In this document: one piece after another, positions 16,101-23,948 of the stretch
Numbering within the stretch: position 1 is the first letter of the stretch
Layout of the letters: every line of letters begins with the position of its first letter
From: Candidatus Omnitrophota bacterium
GTDB taxonomy: Bacteria > Omnitrophota > Gorgyraeia > Gygaellales > Profunditerraquicolaceae
NCBI GenBank assembly: GCA_020063525.1
Contig: JAGUUJ010000104.1
Location: 1 to 33,374, forward strand
Length of the DNA stretch: 33,374 bases
Reading direction: 5' to 3'
Notes under the pieces: model-generated
Databases searched by the model: none
The model's input: only the letters and a program-made list of their open reading frames with translations
Told to the model about the DNA's origin: nothing
Position numbers and translations under genes: made by a program

Positions 16101-17207
16101 TGGTTGAAATAATTCTAATGCCATCTGTTTAGGCAGCCCGCATTCATGCAGTTTTAGTTCCGGCCCGACCACGATTACCGAACGGCCGGAATAATCTACG
16201 CGTTTACCCAGGAGATTCTGCCTGAACCTGCCTTGTTTACCTTTAAGCATATCTGCCAAGGATTTCAATGGCCGGTTATTTGCACCCATTACAGGCCGGC
16301 CGTGCCTGCCGTTATCCAAGAGTGCATCTACTGCTTCCTGGAGCATGCGTTTTTCATTGCGAATGATTATCTCTGGGGCGTTTAACTCAATGAGTTTCTT
16401 TAAACGGTTATTGCGATTTATAACCCGGCGATATAAATCATTAAGGTCGGAAGTGGCAAACCTGCCTCCGTCTAACGGAACTAACGGCCTTAAATCCGGG
16501 GGTATAACCGGTAAAATACTCAGGACCATCCAATCCGGCTTATTGCCCGATTTCTTAAAGTCTTCGACAATCTTTAGCGTTTTTAAGACCTTACGATTGG
16601 CTATTGTCTCTTTTGATTTTTCTAAATCACGGCGCAGTTTACGGCAATATGCATCAAGGTCTAAATCTTTTAATAACTCCTGCACTGCTTCAGCGCCGAT
16701 TTTTGCCTTAAAGCCTGAACCGTACTTATTAAGTGCTTCCTGATATTTGTCTTCGGTTAAGAGTTCTTTTTTCTTCAGAGGCGCATTACCGGGTTCAATC
16801 ACCACATGTTCTTCATAGTAAATTATTTTTTCTAAATCCCTTAATGATATATCCAGCAATGCGGATAAACGGCTGGGAACAGTCTTAAAGAACCAAATGT
16901 GTGTAACCGGCGTAGCTAATTCAATATGGCCCATACGTTCGCGTCTTACAGATGAACGATCTATAGTAACGCCGCAACGGTCACAGGTGATCCCTTTAAA
17001 TTTTATGCCTTTGTATTTACCGCAATTACATTCCCAGTCGCGCACCGGCCCGAAAATCTTCTCGCAAAACAGGCCGTCTTTCTCCGGTTTTAAAGTGCGG
17101 TAGTTTACAGTTTCTGCCTTCTTTACCTCTCCCTTAGACCAGGATTTTATTACGGCAGGCGATGCAATCTTTATAGAGATACTGTTGAACTGGATAATTT
17201 CAGCCAT
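13182..17207 (-). CDS. rpoC: DNA-directed RNA polymerase beta' subunit
   Basis: This is the largest RNA polymerase subunit, holding the catalytic magnesium. The 1341-residue product has the N-terminal zinc ribbon (Cys60, 62, 75, 78), the switch and rudder region with GRFRQNLLGKRVDYSGRSV, and the invariant NADFDGDQ at residues 448-455. The bridge helix and trigger loop region contains GEAVGVIAAQSIGEPGTQL and TMRTFHIGG. The second zinc site includes CEAGRGVCKKCYG. The ATG overlaps the rpoB stop as TAATG. The length fits a beta' without the large lineage-specific insertions seen in some phyla. Confidence 0.98.
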   Translation of the reverse strand: MAEIIQFNSISIKIASPAVIKSWSKGEVKKAETVNYRTLKPEKDGLFCEKIFGPVRDWECNCGKYKGIKFKGITCDRCGVTIDRSSVRRERMGHIELATPVTHIWFFKTVPSRLSALLDISLRDLEKIIYYEEHVVIEPGNAPLKKKELLTEDKYQEALNKYGSGFKAKIGAEAVQELLKDLDLDAYCRKLRRDLEKSKETIANRKVLKTLKIVEDFKKSGNKPDWMVLSILPVIPPDLRPLVPLDGGRFATSDLNDLYRRVINRNNRLKKLIELNAPEIIIRNEKRMLQEAVDALLDNGRHGRPVMGANNRPLKSLADMLKGKQGRFRQNLLGKRVDYSGRSVIVVGPELKLHECGLPKQMALELFQPFIIKKLREKGFVHTIKGARRMVEHGKIEVWDILDEVIKDHPVLLNRAPTLHRLSIQAFQPVLIEGKSIKIHPLVCTAFNADFDGDQMAVHVPLSLESQIEAKILMLSINNVFSPADGRPILTPTQDIILGVSYISKEKPRAKGENKIFSSADEAIIAYEDKEADLHAKIKLRIDTLFDLEEKKLLPARQLITTTVGRVIFNQILPEGFGFVNKELNKSNVGDIVAECYKRFGHTRTIQLLDDIKRLGFEFATRGGISIGIDDLKIPKAKEEVLKEAKAEVSKIEEQYHKGIITDRERYNKVIDVWTHTTDKVAEFLFKELEPFNPIFMMADSGARGSRLQVRQLAGMRGLMAKPSGEIIESPITANFKEGLTVLEYFISTHGARKGLADTALKTADAGYLTRRLVDVAQEVIITDEDCGTLNGITVSAIIEGDEEVVSLNDRVVGRVALDNIVDIITDAAIVEAGSEITEEKAEMLEKLGIEKIRIRSVLTCEAGRGVCKKCYGRNLATGRLIELGEAVGVIAAQSIGEPGTQLTMRTFHIGGTASRVVAQSFVKSKNKGIVKYHNLRVVLKHKEFIVLNRNGSISINDKQGRELERYAVPQGTFINVAADGEVGKDVIFLRWDPYTQPILTEVSGLVKYEDLREDVTVREELNPVTKLTERVVVEHKQEYHPQIVILDEKKEIMGIYPIPAGAHILVNDGQKISAGDLLAKIPRFFVKTRDITGGLPRVAELFEARRPKDPAIISEIDGFIEFGEAKKGQRVIVVKSATGMQREYIIPHGKHPNVYKGDKVMAGQQLTDGPVVLQDILRVCGDKVLQEYLVNEVQEIYRLQGVRINDKHIEMIIRQMLKKVRVEDPGDTEFLATQQVDKWKFQKENTRVIKKGGKPAVATPLLLGITKAALTTESFISAASFQETTRVLTEAAASGKTDELFGLKENVIVGHLIPAGTGFYAHRNIEVVKTGGDEEKVENK

Positions 17208-20200
17208 TATTTTTCCTTATCCAAATGAACATCTAAACATAAGCCTTGTAATTCTTTTATTAAAACATTGAATGATTCGGGCGTACCGTGGGTTAATCTA
17301 TGTTCTCCCTTGACAATCGCCTCGTATATGCGCGTTCTACCTGATACATCGTCACTCTTAACGGTAAGCATCTCCTGCAAACTAAACGCTGCACCATAAG
17401 CCTCCAGCGCCCAAACTTCCATTTCGCCTAACCTTTGGCCTCCAAACTGCGCCTTACCGCCTAAGGGCTGCTGAGTAACTAAAGAATAAGGGCCGATAGA
17501 ACGGGCATGAATTTTTTCATCGACCAGATGAATTAATTTCATCATATAAATAAACCCAACGGTTATCTTCTGGTCAAAGGGTTCACCCGTAAAGCCGTCG
17601 TAAAGAGTTATCTTGCCCTCTTCGGGTAAACCTGCTTTTTTAAGCAGTTCTTTAATTTCTGCTTCAGTAGCACCATCAAAAACAGGGCTGGTAACATAAA
17701 GACCTAAAGCCTTGGCTGCCCAGCCTAAATGAGTCTCCAAAATTTGACCTACGTTCATTCGCGAGGGAACGCCCAAAGGATTTAATACGATATCGATTGG
17801 TGTGCCATCGGGTAAATAAGGCATATCTTCATCGGGTAGAATCTTGGCCAACACTCCTTTATTGCCGTGTCTACCCGCCAATTTATCCCCTTCTGATAAT
17901 TTACGTTTTGTGGCAATATAAACAACTACTCTTTTTAAAACCCCAGCAGGTAATTCATCGCCGCGCCTGACCTTTTCCATCTCCTGCTCTTCTTCTGCTA
18001 ATAATTTTTGTATTTGCTCATCAAAAGAAGAAGCCAGGATTTTTGCTTCTTCTTTATCGCTAAAATCCATTTTCTCTATTTTTCTTTTATCTATACCTAA
18101 AACCTGGCTCAACCGCGAGAGCTTTTCACTTTGAACAAATTCTATCTCCTGTTTATAATAAGCCTTCAGTTCCTTTATTTTGGCTAGCTCCTTAGTTTTA
18201 TCCTCTTTGGACTTTCTCCCCCGAACTTTACGCTGAAATACGTGCACATCTATCACCACACCTCCAACTCCCGGCGGAACAGTCAAAGAGGTATCGCGCA
18301 CATCGCCTGCTTTCTCGCCGAATATAGCGCGCAAGAGCCTTTCTTCGGGAGAAAGCTCAGACTCGGTTTTAGGAGTAACTTTTCCTACCAGGATATCTCC
18401 TGAGATTACCTCTGCACCCATACGAATTATGCCTGTCTCATCTAAATTCCTTAAAGATTCTTCGCTTACATTGGGTATATCGCGGGTTATTTCTTCATTG
18501 CCGAGGCGCGTCTCAGTGGCTTCGATCTCGAACTTTTCTACATGTATAGAGGTAAATGTATCTTCTTTGACCACCTTGTCACTGATTAAGATAGCGTCTT
18601 CAAAATTATATCCCCGCCAGGGCATAAAAGCGCATAATAAATTTTTCCCCAAGGCCAGTTCGCCGTTTTTAGTGCTCGTCCCATCGGCAATAACTTCGCC
18701 TTTTTCAACCTGTTGGCCCAACCTTACTAAGGGCCTTTGATTTAAACAGGTATTAGCGTTCGTGCGCAAAAATTTCTTGAGATGGTATGTCTTTTTGCCA
18801 ATGGTTATTGATGAAGCATCAACGGCTGTTACCTTACCTGACTCCTCAGCTATGACTAGCGTACCGGAATCAACAGCAACTTTACCCTCCATTAATGTTC
18901 CTACAATCGGCTGCTCATTAATCATTAATGGCACAGCCTGTCTTTGCATGTTTGAACCCATCAATGCACGGTTGGCATCATCATGTTCTAAAAAAGGAAT
19001 TAAAGCAGCAGCTATAGAAACAAGCTGTCTTGGGGATACATCCATATATTCGACCTGTTTCGGCTGGACTTTAGGGAAATCGCCTCTATAGCGGCAGGAA
19101 ACCTCTCTTTCTAGGAAATGACCGTCGTTGTCTAACGGGACATTCGCCTGCGCAATCATTTTTTCTTCTTCTATATCTGCGGTTAAATATTCGATCTTGC
19201 GCGTAACCCGGCCGTCTTCTACCTTTCTATAGGGTGTTTCAAGCAGTCCTAAGAAATTTACCCGCGCATAAGTACTAAGCGAGGCAATCAAACCAATATT
19301 CGGGCCTTCAGGCGTCTCGATTGGGCAAATTCTGCCATAATGTGAAGGGTGTATGTCTCTGACTTCAAAGCCAGCGCGCTCCCGCGATAATCCGCCGGGG
19401 CCTAAAGCACTCAAGCGGCGTTTATGAGTCATCTCAGCCAAAGGATTCACCTGGTCCATAAACTGGGATAGCTGACTACGGGTAAAGAAATCGCGTATCT
19501 GGTTGGACAATAACTTTGAATTTATTAGATAGTGCACGCTTATATTGTCGAAATCGCCTAATATGGTTAATCGCTCTCTTATCGAACGTTCAATGCGGCT
19601 TAAGCCTATCCTTACCTGGTTCTGCACTAATTCTCCCACTGTCTTTATCCGGCGATTGCCCAGATGGTCTATATCGTCAATTTTGCCTTCGCCCGCTTTT
19701 AGTTTAATCAGATATTCAATTACTTTAATAACCATAGCTGAATCGAGGATCCTTTTTTCTAAAGAAACATCCATACCTAATTTTCTGTTGAGGATAAATC
19801 TGCCTGCCCTTTCCAAATCGTATCTATTAGGGTCAAAGAACAATCTATAGAATAATGCCTCGGCACCTTCTTTAGTCACGGGTTCAGTAGGCCGCATCTT
19901 ACGATAAAAATCTAAGTATGCCTCCTCTTTACTCTTGGTATAATCTTTCTTAAAAGTATTGGTTATCTCGGGATATTCTTTTCCGAATGCAGAAATAATT
20001 TCTTGATCGGTAGAAAAACCAAGTATCCTTAAAACTTGAGTAGCGGGGAAGTTTCTACGCCTATCCACATAGGCAAGAACAGTTTCTGATAAATCGTATT
20101 TAAACTCAAGCCATGCCCCTCGATAGGGGACAATACGTCCGTAAAATATCTTCTTGCCGGTAGGGTGGCTCTCTTCTTCAAAGGAAACACCCGGAGAACG

Positions 20201-20611
20201 CTGCAGTTGGCTTACTACTACTCTTTCATCGCCGTTTATGACGAATGTGCCGGTTTCGGTCATTAATGGTATTTCTCCGAAATAGGCATCCTGCTCTTTA
20301 ATGTCTTTGGGTGTAATTAATCTAAATTTTACCTTTAAGGGTGCGGCAAAGGTTAAGGCTCGCCTTCCGGATTCAGCAATATTATATTTAGGTTTGCCTA
20401 AAGAGTAGCTGATAAACTCCAATCTTACTGTGCGGTTCGGGTTCTCGATAGGGAATATATCCAGGAATACTTCCTGTAAACCCTGATGCTTCCTTTCCTG
20501 CCAGGGAACATCGAACTGCAGAAATTCATTGTAAGACCGAAGCTGTATATCTAATAGGTTAGGTAACTCGCAAACCTCTTTAAATCTGGCAAAGTTTTTA
20601 CGTTTAATCAT
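17207..20611 (-). CDS. rpoB: DNA-directed RNA polymerase beta subunit
   Basis: This is the second-largest RNA polymerase subunit. The 1134-residue product is complete, from MIKRKNFARFKEV to the C-terminal clamp contact HGTPESFNVLIKELQ. The rifampicin pocket lies at residues 379-403 (SQLSQFMDQVNP, then THKRRLSALGPGG), with Asp386, His396 and Ser401 all in the susceptible state. A charged helical stretch at about 800-880 resembles the region where lineage-specific insertions occur but is short. The leader is a family C repeat with GAGGAG 12 nt before the ATG. Confidence 0.98.
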   Translation of the reverse strand: MIKRKNFARFKEVCELPNLLDIQLRSYNEFLQFDVPWQERKHQGLQEVFLDIFPIENPNRTVRLEFISYSLGKPKYNIAESGRRALTFAAPLKVKFRLITPKDIKEQDAYFGEIPLMTETGTFVINGDERVVVSQLQRSPGVSFEEESHPTGKKIFYGRIVPYRGAWLEFKYDLSETVLAYVDRRRNFPATQVLRILGFSTDQEIISAFGKEYPEITNTFKKDYTKSKEEAYLDFYRKMRPTEPVTKEGAEALFYRLFFDPNRYDLERAGRFILNRKLGMDVSLEKRILDSAMVIKVIEYLIKLKAGEGKIDDIDHLGNRRIKTVGELVQNQVRIGLSRIERSIRERLTILGDFDNISVHYLINSKLLSNQIRDFFTRSQLSQFMDQVNPLAEMTHKRRLSALGPGGLSRERAGFEVRDIHPSHYGRICPIETPEGPNIGLIASLSTYARVNFLGLLETPYRKVEDGRVTRKIEYLTADIEEEKMIAQANVPLDNDGHFLEREVSCRYRGDFPKVQPKQVEYMDVSPRQLVSIAAALIPFLEHDDANRALMGSNMQRQAVPLMINEQPIVGTLMEGKVAVDSGTLVIAEESGKVTAVDASSITIGKKTYHLKKFLRTNANTCLNQRPLVRLGQQVEKGEVIADGTSTKNGELALGKNLLCAFMPWRGYNFEDAILISDKVVKEDTFTSIHVEKFEIEATETRLGNEEITRDIPNVSEESLRNLDETGIIRMGAEVISGDILVGKVTPKTESELSPEERLLRAIFGEKAGDVRDTSLTVPPGVGGVVIDVHVFQRKVRGRKSKEDKTKELAKIKELKAYYKQEIEFVQSEKLSRLSQVLGIDKRKIEKMDFSDKEEAKILASSFDEQIQKLLAEEEQEMEKVRRGDELPAGVLKRVVVYIATKRKLSEGDKLAGRHGNKGVLAKILPDEDMPYLPDGTPIDIVLNPLGVPSRMNVGQILETHLGWAAKALGLYVTSPVFDGATEAEIKELLKKAGLPEEGKITLYDGFTGEPFDQKITVGFIYMMKLIHLVDEKIHARSIGPYSLVTQQPLGGKAQFGGQRLGEMEVWALEAYGAAFSLQEMLTVKSDDVSGRTRIYEAIVKGEHRLTHGTPESFNVLIKELQGLCLDVHLDKEK

Positions 20612-20711
20612 TCGTCGCTTACGCTCCTCTTACGCTAATGTCCGCTAATTTATCGCTAATTTCCGCTAATTATTAGCGGCAATTAGTTTGAAAATTGGCG
20701 ACAATTAGCGT
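20612..20711 (-). repeat. Family C-related repeat between rplL and rpoB
   Basis: This 100-bp gap consists of multiple CGCTAATT and AATTAGCG units in both orientations, able to form several competing stems, then GAGGAGCGTAAGCGACGA before the rpoB ATG. That last block matches the rplF and rpsQ leaders with two changes, while the unit sequence differs (TTAGCG instead of TTCGTG). No promoter or T-run terminator is apparent, although rplL to rpoB is a site of transcript processing in other bacteria. Confidence 0.82.
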
Positions 20712-21098
20712 TTATTTCAATTCAACGGTGGCGCCGACAGCTGTGAGTTTCTTTTTCATCTCTTCAGCTTCTTCCTTGGGCACGCCTTCTTTTACTGGTT
20801 TAGGAGCTGCGTCTACTAAATCCTTGGCCTCCTTCAGGCCCAGGCTTGTCATTGTCCTTACCTCTTTTATTACTGCAATTTTATTAGCGCCTGCGCTAGT
20901 TAAGACTACGGTAAACGTGCTTTTCTCTTCCTGGGCAGGTGCAGCACCTCCTGCTCCTCCTGGCGCTTGCGCAGCCATCATAGGCATATTAGCCTGCACG
21001 CCGAATTTTTCCTCCAGGGCCTTCACTAAATCTGAAAGCTCTAATACCGACATACCCTCTATGGATTTAATTAATCCCTCCAAATTTTCCTTAGCCAT
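20712..21098 (-). CDS. rplL: 50S ribosomal protein L7/L12
   Basis: L7/L12 forms the flexible stalk that recruits translation factors. The 128-residue product shows an N-terminal dimerisation region, the Ala/Gly/Pro-rich hinge near residues 42-56 (AAQAPGGAGGAAPAQEE), and a C-terminal domain with GANKIAVIKEVRTMTSLGL and KEAKDLVDAAPKPVKEG. A strong GGGGAGGAAG precedes the ATG, consistent with synthesis in excess over other ribosomal proteins. Confidence 0.98.
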   Translation of the reverse strand: MAKENLEGLIKSIEGMSVLELSDLVKALEEKFGVQANMPMMAAQAPGGAGGAAPAQEEKSTFTVVLTSAGANKIAVIKEVRTMTSLGLKEAKDLVDAAPKPVKEGVPKEEAEEMKKKLTAVGATVELK

Positions 21099-21118
21099 TC
21101 TTCCTCCCCTGTCATTTT

Positions 21119-21171
21119 GGTTAATTAGTCAACTCACTACTCACCAGTTAACTACTCACCAATTATCAATT
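21119..21171 (-). repeat. Family D repeat between rplJ and rplL
   Basis: On the minus strand two direct GGTGAGTAGT units are bounded by AATTGGT and TTAATTAACC pieces, the same components as the rpsC leader element. Its distal edge overlaps the rplJ TGA stop. It does not extend into the rplL Shine-Dalgarno. Confidence 0.75.
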
Positions 21172-21693
21172 TCCTTTCTTTTTCTTTATTTGATCTAAAC
21201 AGTAAACAAACTTCCTTAATGTCTGTTTTAATACACAGACCAAGCCTGATATGGGTGAATTTAAAGTCATTACGACATAGGCCCTTAAAATTTCTTTGCC
21301 GGGAAGGCGAGCCAGGGTCTCGATATCCTTTTTATCCAGGAATTTATCTTTCATAAGACCGCATTCTAACTTTAATTGTTCATGCTCGCGATAAAAATTG
21401 TATAACGCGCGTGAAGTATCAACTAGTTCTCCTTTAGCAAATACTAAGCCGCAGGGCCCCTCCACAGACTTAACTAAACCCTGGAGTTTTGCATCCGCAA
21501 GAGCACGCCTGGTTATACTATTCTTGGCTACAAAAAGAACGGCATTTATACCTTTTAACGATTGCCTTAATGCTGTTAAGTCCGGACTGGATAATTTGGA
21601 GTATTGTATAATAAAAATGCTATCGGATTCTTTTAATTGCTTTTTTATGTTGTTTTCTAACGTTTCTCTAAATAATAAGCCTAGTTTTTTCAT
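21166..21693 (-). CDS. rplJ: 50S ribosomal protein L10
   Basis: L10 anchors L7/L12 at the stalk base and often autoregulates its operon. The 175-residue product has the N-terminal rRNA-binding domain (LSSPDLTALRQSLKGINA, then VAKNSITRRAL) and a C-terminal helix (ISGLVCVLKQTLRKFVYCLD) that binds L7/L12 dimers. Its ATG directly abuts the rplA TAA, so no long L10 leader exists here; any autoregulation would have to act elsewhere. Confidence 0.96.
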   Translation of the reverse strand: MKKLGLLFRETLENNIKKQLKESDSIFIIQYSKLSSPDLTALRQSLKGINAVLFVAKNSITRRALADAKLQGLVKSVEGPCGLVFAKGELVDTSRALYNFYREHEQLKLECGLMKDKFLDKKDIETLARLPGKEILRAYVVMTLNSPISGLVCVLKQTLRKFVYCLDQIKKKKGN

Positions 21694-22374
21694 TTAAATT
21701 GAAAGTTTTAAGCCGCAGTTCATAGTTGATGAGATAAATACGCTTTTTATGAATTTGCCTTTAACCGATGCCGGTTTTGCCTCAAATACCGTCTCAATTA
21801 CGCGAGAGGCATTTTCATATAATTTATCTTCGGGGAAAGAAAGTTTTCCGACAGATAAATGTATGCCGCCCTGTTTATCCACCCGAAACTCAACCTTACC
21901 CTTTCTCACATCTTCGATTGCCTTTACAATGTCATTGGTTACTGTGCCCGTCTTAGGGCTAGGCATAAGCCCGCGCGGACCCAAAGTTTTGCCCAGTTTA
22001 CTTAAATCCTTCATCATATCGGGTGTCGCAATAGCACAATCAAAATCCAGGAAACCTCCTGCCACCTTATCTATTAACTCATTACCGCCCACATAATCTG
22101 CATTGGTTTCTTTTGCCAATTTCTCGTTCTCTCCTTTGCAAAAAACAGCAACCCTCACTTTTTTACCTGTGCCGTGCGGCAGGACTACAGTGCCGCGTAC
22201 CATCTGGTCCGACTTCTTGGGATCAACATTAATATTAAAATGTAAATCAACCGATGCGTCAAATTTAGGAGGCTGCAACTTCTTTAGAATCAAGATAGCA
22301 TCTTTCAGTGAAAGTGACTTCGTCCTATCTATTTGCTTTTCGCATTCTTTATAACGCTTACTGCGCATCTTCAT
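21694..22374 (-). CDS. rplA: 50S ribosomal protein L1
   Basis: L1 forms the mobile stalk that releases E-site tRNA and represses its own operon in many bacteria. The 226-residue product contains the signature region DYVGGNELIDKVAGGFLDFD, TLGPRGLMPSPKTGTVTNDI and the final KSVFISSTMNCGLKL segment. The first ATG is used, with GGGAG 9 nt upstream; a second ATG lies two codons in (MKM). Confidence 0.97.
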   Translation of the reverse strand: MKMRSKRYKECEKQIDRTKSLSLKDAILILKKLQPPKFDASVDLHFNINVDPKKSDQMVRGTVVLPHGTGKKVRVAVFCKGENEKLAKETNADYVGGNELIDKVAGGFLDFDCAIATPDMMKDLSKLGKTLGPRGLMPSPKTGTVTNDIVKAIEDVRKGKVEFRVDKQGGIHLSVGKLSFPEDKLYENASRVIETVFEAKPASVKGKFIKSVFISSTMNCGLKLSI

Positions 22375-22409
22375 TCTAAGTTTCTCCCAATTAACACTTA
22401 ACTTGTCGC

Positions 22410-22461
22410 GGGACAGACACCTTGGTTTCTAATCGGGTTTAATATCTGCGGAGTCAGTCCC
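22410..22461 (-). repeat. Inverted repeat between rplK and rplA
   Basis: GGGACTGACTCC and GGTGTCTGTCCC (minus strand, 22461-22450 and 22421-22410) pair over 12 bp with two mismatches around a 28-nt loop, in a 103-bp gap. It could be another mobile intergenic palindrome, or a leader element for rplA. I saw no clear resemblance to the known L1 mRNA target, and there is no T-run. Confidence 0.55.
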
Positions 22462-22477
22462 TGCTGGCAATGCTAGA

Positions 22478-22903
22478 CTACCCTTCAATGGCTATACCCA
22501 TGCTTCTGGCTGTGCCCTCAATAATTTTAATAGCCTGGTTCATATCCGTTGTGTTCAGGTCTTTTGCCTTAAGTTTTGCAATCTCCCCAACTTGTTTTTT
22601 AGTTATTTTACCGATGATTTCTTTGCCGCTGGTCCCCGATGCCTTGGCTAAATTTGCCGCACGTTTAATCAAGACCGAAGAGGGCGGGCTTTTAATAATA
22701 AAACTAAAAGAACGGTCTTCGTGAACGCTGATAACTACAGGTAAAATTAAGCCATCTTTGCCTTTGGTTTGCTCATTAAATTGTTTGCAGAACTGCATAA
22801 TATTTACGCCGTGCTGGCCCAAGGCAGGACCGACCGGAGGAGCGGGATTCGCCTGCGCTCCCGGAACGTGTAATTTAATCTGCGCGACTACTTTCTTAGC
22901 CAT
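22478..22903 (-). CDS. rplK: 50S ribosomal protein L11
   Basis: L11 forms the GTPase-associated centre with 23S rRNA and is needed for stringent-response sensing by RelA. The 141-residue product has the proline-rich N-terminal region (LHVPGAQANPAPPVGPALGQ) and the RNA-binding C-terminal domain with GKITKKQVGEIAKLKAKDLN and the ending GTARSMGIAIEG. It starts 3 bp after nusG. Confidence 0.98.
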   Translation of the reverse strand: MAKKVVAQIKLHVPGAQANPAPPVGPALGQHGVNIMQFCKQFNEQTKGKDGLILPVVISVHEDRSFSFIIKSPPSSVLIKRAANLAKASGTSGKEIIGKITKKQVGEIAKLKAKDLNTTDMNQAIKIIEGTARSMGIAIEG

Positions 22904-22906
22904 ATG

Positions 22907-23434
22907 TTATATTTTCTCAACCTGCCAATATTCTAATTCTACGGGCGTTGCCCTGCCAAAAATTGAGACACTGACCTTTAGTTTTCCTCTTTCAGGATGG
23001 ACCTCTTCAATAGTGCCGTTAAAATTCATAAACGGCCCATCATTAACCCTAACCTGTTCGCCTTTTTCGAAAGCAATCTTAGGGCTTGGCTTAACCTGGG
23101 TATCCTGCGTCCTTTTCAGGATGTTATCTACTTCGAGTTGCGAAAGAGGTATGGGTTTTTTGCCCGGGCCGATAAACCCGGTTACGCCTGGAGTGGTCTT
23201 AATCTGAAAATATGTTGTTTCATTTAATTCCATCTCAACAAGGAGATACCCCGGGAAGAATTTTCGCTGCGAAATCTTCTTTTTGCCTGAGCGAATCTCA
23301 GAAATCTGTTCCGTAGGGATAACGACACCGCTGATTAAATCCTGCAATCTTTCAGATTGAATTTTATTCTCCAAGGCCGTCTTAACCTTATCTTCTAAAC
23401 CGGTTTGAGTATGCACAACGTACCAATTTTTCAT
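22907..23434 (-). CDS. nusG: Transcription termination/antitermination factor NusG
   Basis: NusG binds the RNA polymerase clamp and links it to Rho or to ribosomal S10. The 175-residue product has an NGN domain (NWYVVHTQTGLEDKVKTALE, with the FFPGYLLVEMEL core near 60) and a C-terminal KOW domain from residue 120 (FEKGEQVRVNDGPFMNFNGT). Its ATG overlaps the secE stop as ATGA. No species-specific insertion is present. Its clustering with rpsJ and the ribosomal genes is classical. Confidence 0.97.
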   Translation of the reverse strand: MKNWYVVHTQTGLEDKVKTALENKIQSERLQDLISGVVIPTEQISEIRSGKKKISQRKFFPGYLLVEMELNETTYFQIKTTPGVTGFIGPGKKPIPLSQLEVDNILKRTQDTQVKPSPKIAFEKGEQVRVNDGPFMNFNGTIEEVHPERGKLKVSVSIFGRATPVELEYWQVEKI

Positions 23435-23622
23435 CTGAATACCAGTCTCAATATGTGAGAAAGAAAAATGTCAATTAAGCCTATAAATACTGCCATAATA
23501 AATGTGACTGCAATAACAACCACTGTTGAACCAATCAATTCTTGACGAGTTGACCATGATACTTTATTTAATTCTATTTTAACTTCTTTTAAAAAATCCG
23601 TTATTTTCTTAAATATATTCAT
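23431..23622 (-). CDS. secE: Preprotein translocase subunit SecE
   Basis: SecE clamps SecY in the membrane. This is the short single-span type, 63 residues: an amphipathic helix (FLKEVKIELNKVSWSTRQEL) followed by one transmembrane helix at about 30-55 rich in Val, Ile and Phe. It overlaps nusG by 4 bp. The 70-bp gap up to tRNA-Trp has no convincing Shine-Dalgarno near this ATG. Confidence 0.96.
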   Translation of the reverse strand: MNIFKKITDFLKEVKIELNKVSWSTRQELIGSTVVVIAVTFIMAVFIGLIDIFLSHILRLVFR

Positions 23623-23692
23623 CGAAATCTATCAGTAATTCAACCACTACAACAGGAGCGGCAGGAGTCATCCCGCATTTTTTACTTTTATT

Positions 23693-23763
23693 CAGGGGCG
23701 GAGGGAATCGAACCCCCAGTCCTGGTTTTGGAGACCAGTGGTTTACCGTTAACCGACACCCCT
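23693..23763 (-). tRNA. trnW: tRNA-Trp (anticodon CCA)
   Basis: A complete cloverleaf reads from 23763: acceptor AGGGGTG with CGCCCCT (one G-U), D arm GGTT/AACC, anticodon stem CTGGT/ACCAG with loop CTCCAAA (anticodon CCA), and a T arm with the TTCGATT loop. The discriminator is G at 23693, as usual for tRNA-Trp. No 3' CCA is encoded. It is cotranscribed between rpmG and secE, an arrangement known from many bacteria. Confidence 0.95.
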
Positions 23764-23778
23764 AAGTCGTGGCCTCAC

Positions 23779-23928
23779 TTACTTTATTTCTTTATGCAGG
23801 GTATGCTTATAGCAAAATTTGCAGAATTTTTTTACCTCTAATTTATCCTGATGCTTCTTCTTATTTTTTTTCGTAGTGTAGTTTCTGTTTTTACAGACCG
23901 TGCACTCTAATGTTATAATTTCGCGCAT
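23779..23928 (-). CDS. rpmG: 50S ribosomal protein L33, zinc type
   Basis: This short gene encodes a 49-residue product starting MREIITLECTVCKNRNYTT and ending KHTLHKEIK. Two CxxC pairs (Cys9 and Cys12, Cys36 and Cys39) mark the C+ zinc-binding L33 form. It lies between tRNA-Thr and tRNA-Trp, directly before secE and nusG, the standard place for rpmG. The ATG has no strong Shine-Dalgarno nearby; a GAGGAG copy lies about 35 bp upstream within a repeat fragment. Confidence 0.95.
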   Translation of the reverse strand: MREIITLECTVCKNRNYTTKKNKKKHQDKLEVKKFCKFCYKHTLHKEIK

Positions 23929-23948
23929 ATCTTTTAAATGTTGAGATC

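Noticed and set aside
18900..19480. Rifampicin-resistance substitutions in rpoB
   Set aside because: The main resistance positions (Asp386, His396, Ser401 here) carry the susceptible residues; the Val388 and Ala392 differences look like lineage variation.
23640..23678. A 12-codon cysteine-rich micro-ORF (MRDDSCRSCCSG) between tRNA-Trp and secE
   Set aside because: No Shine-Dalgarno, no conservation that can be judged, and short open frames of this size are expected by chance.
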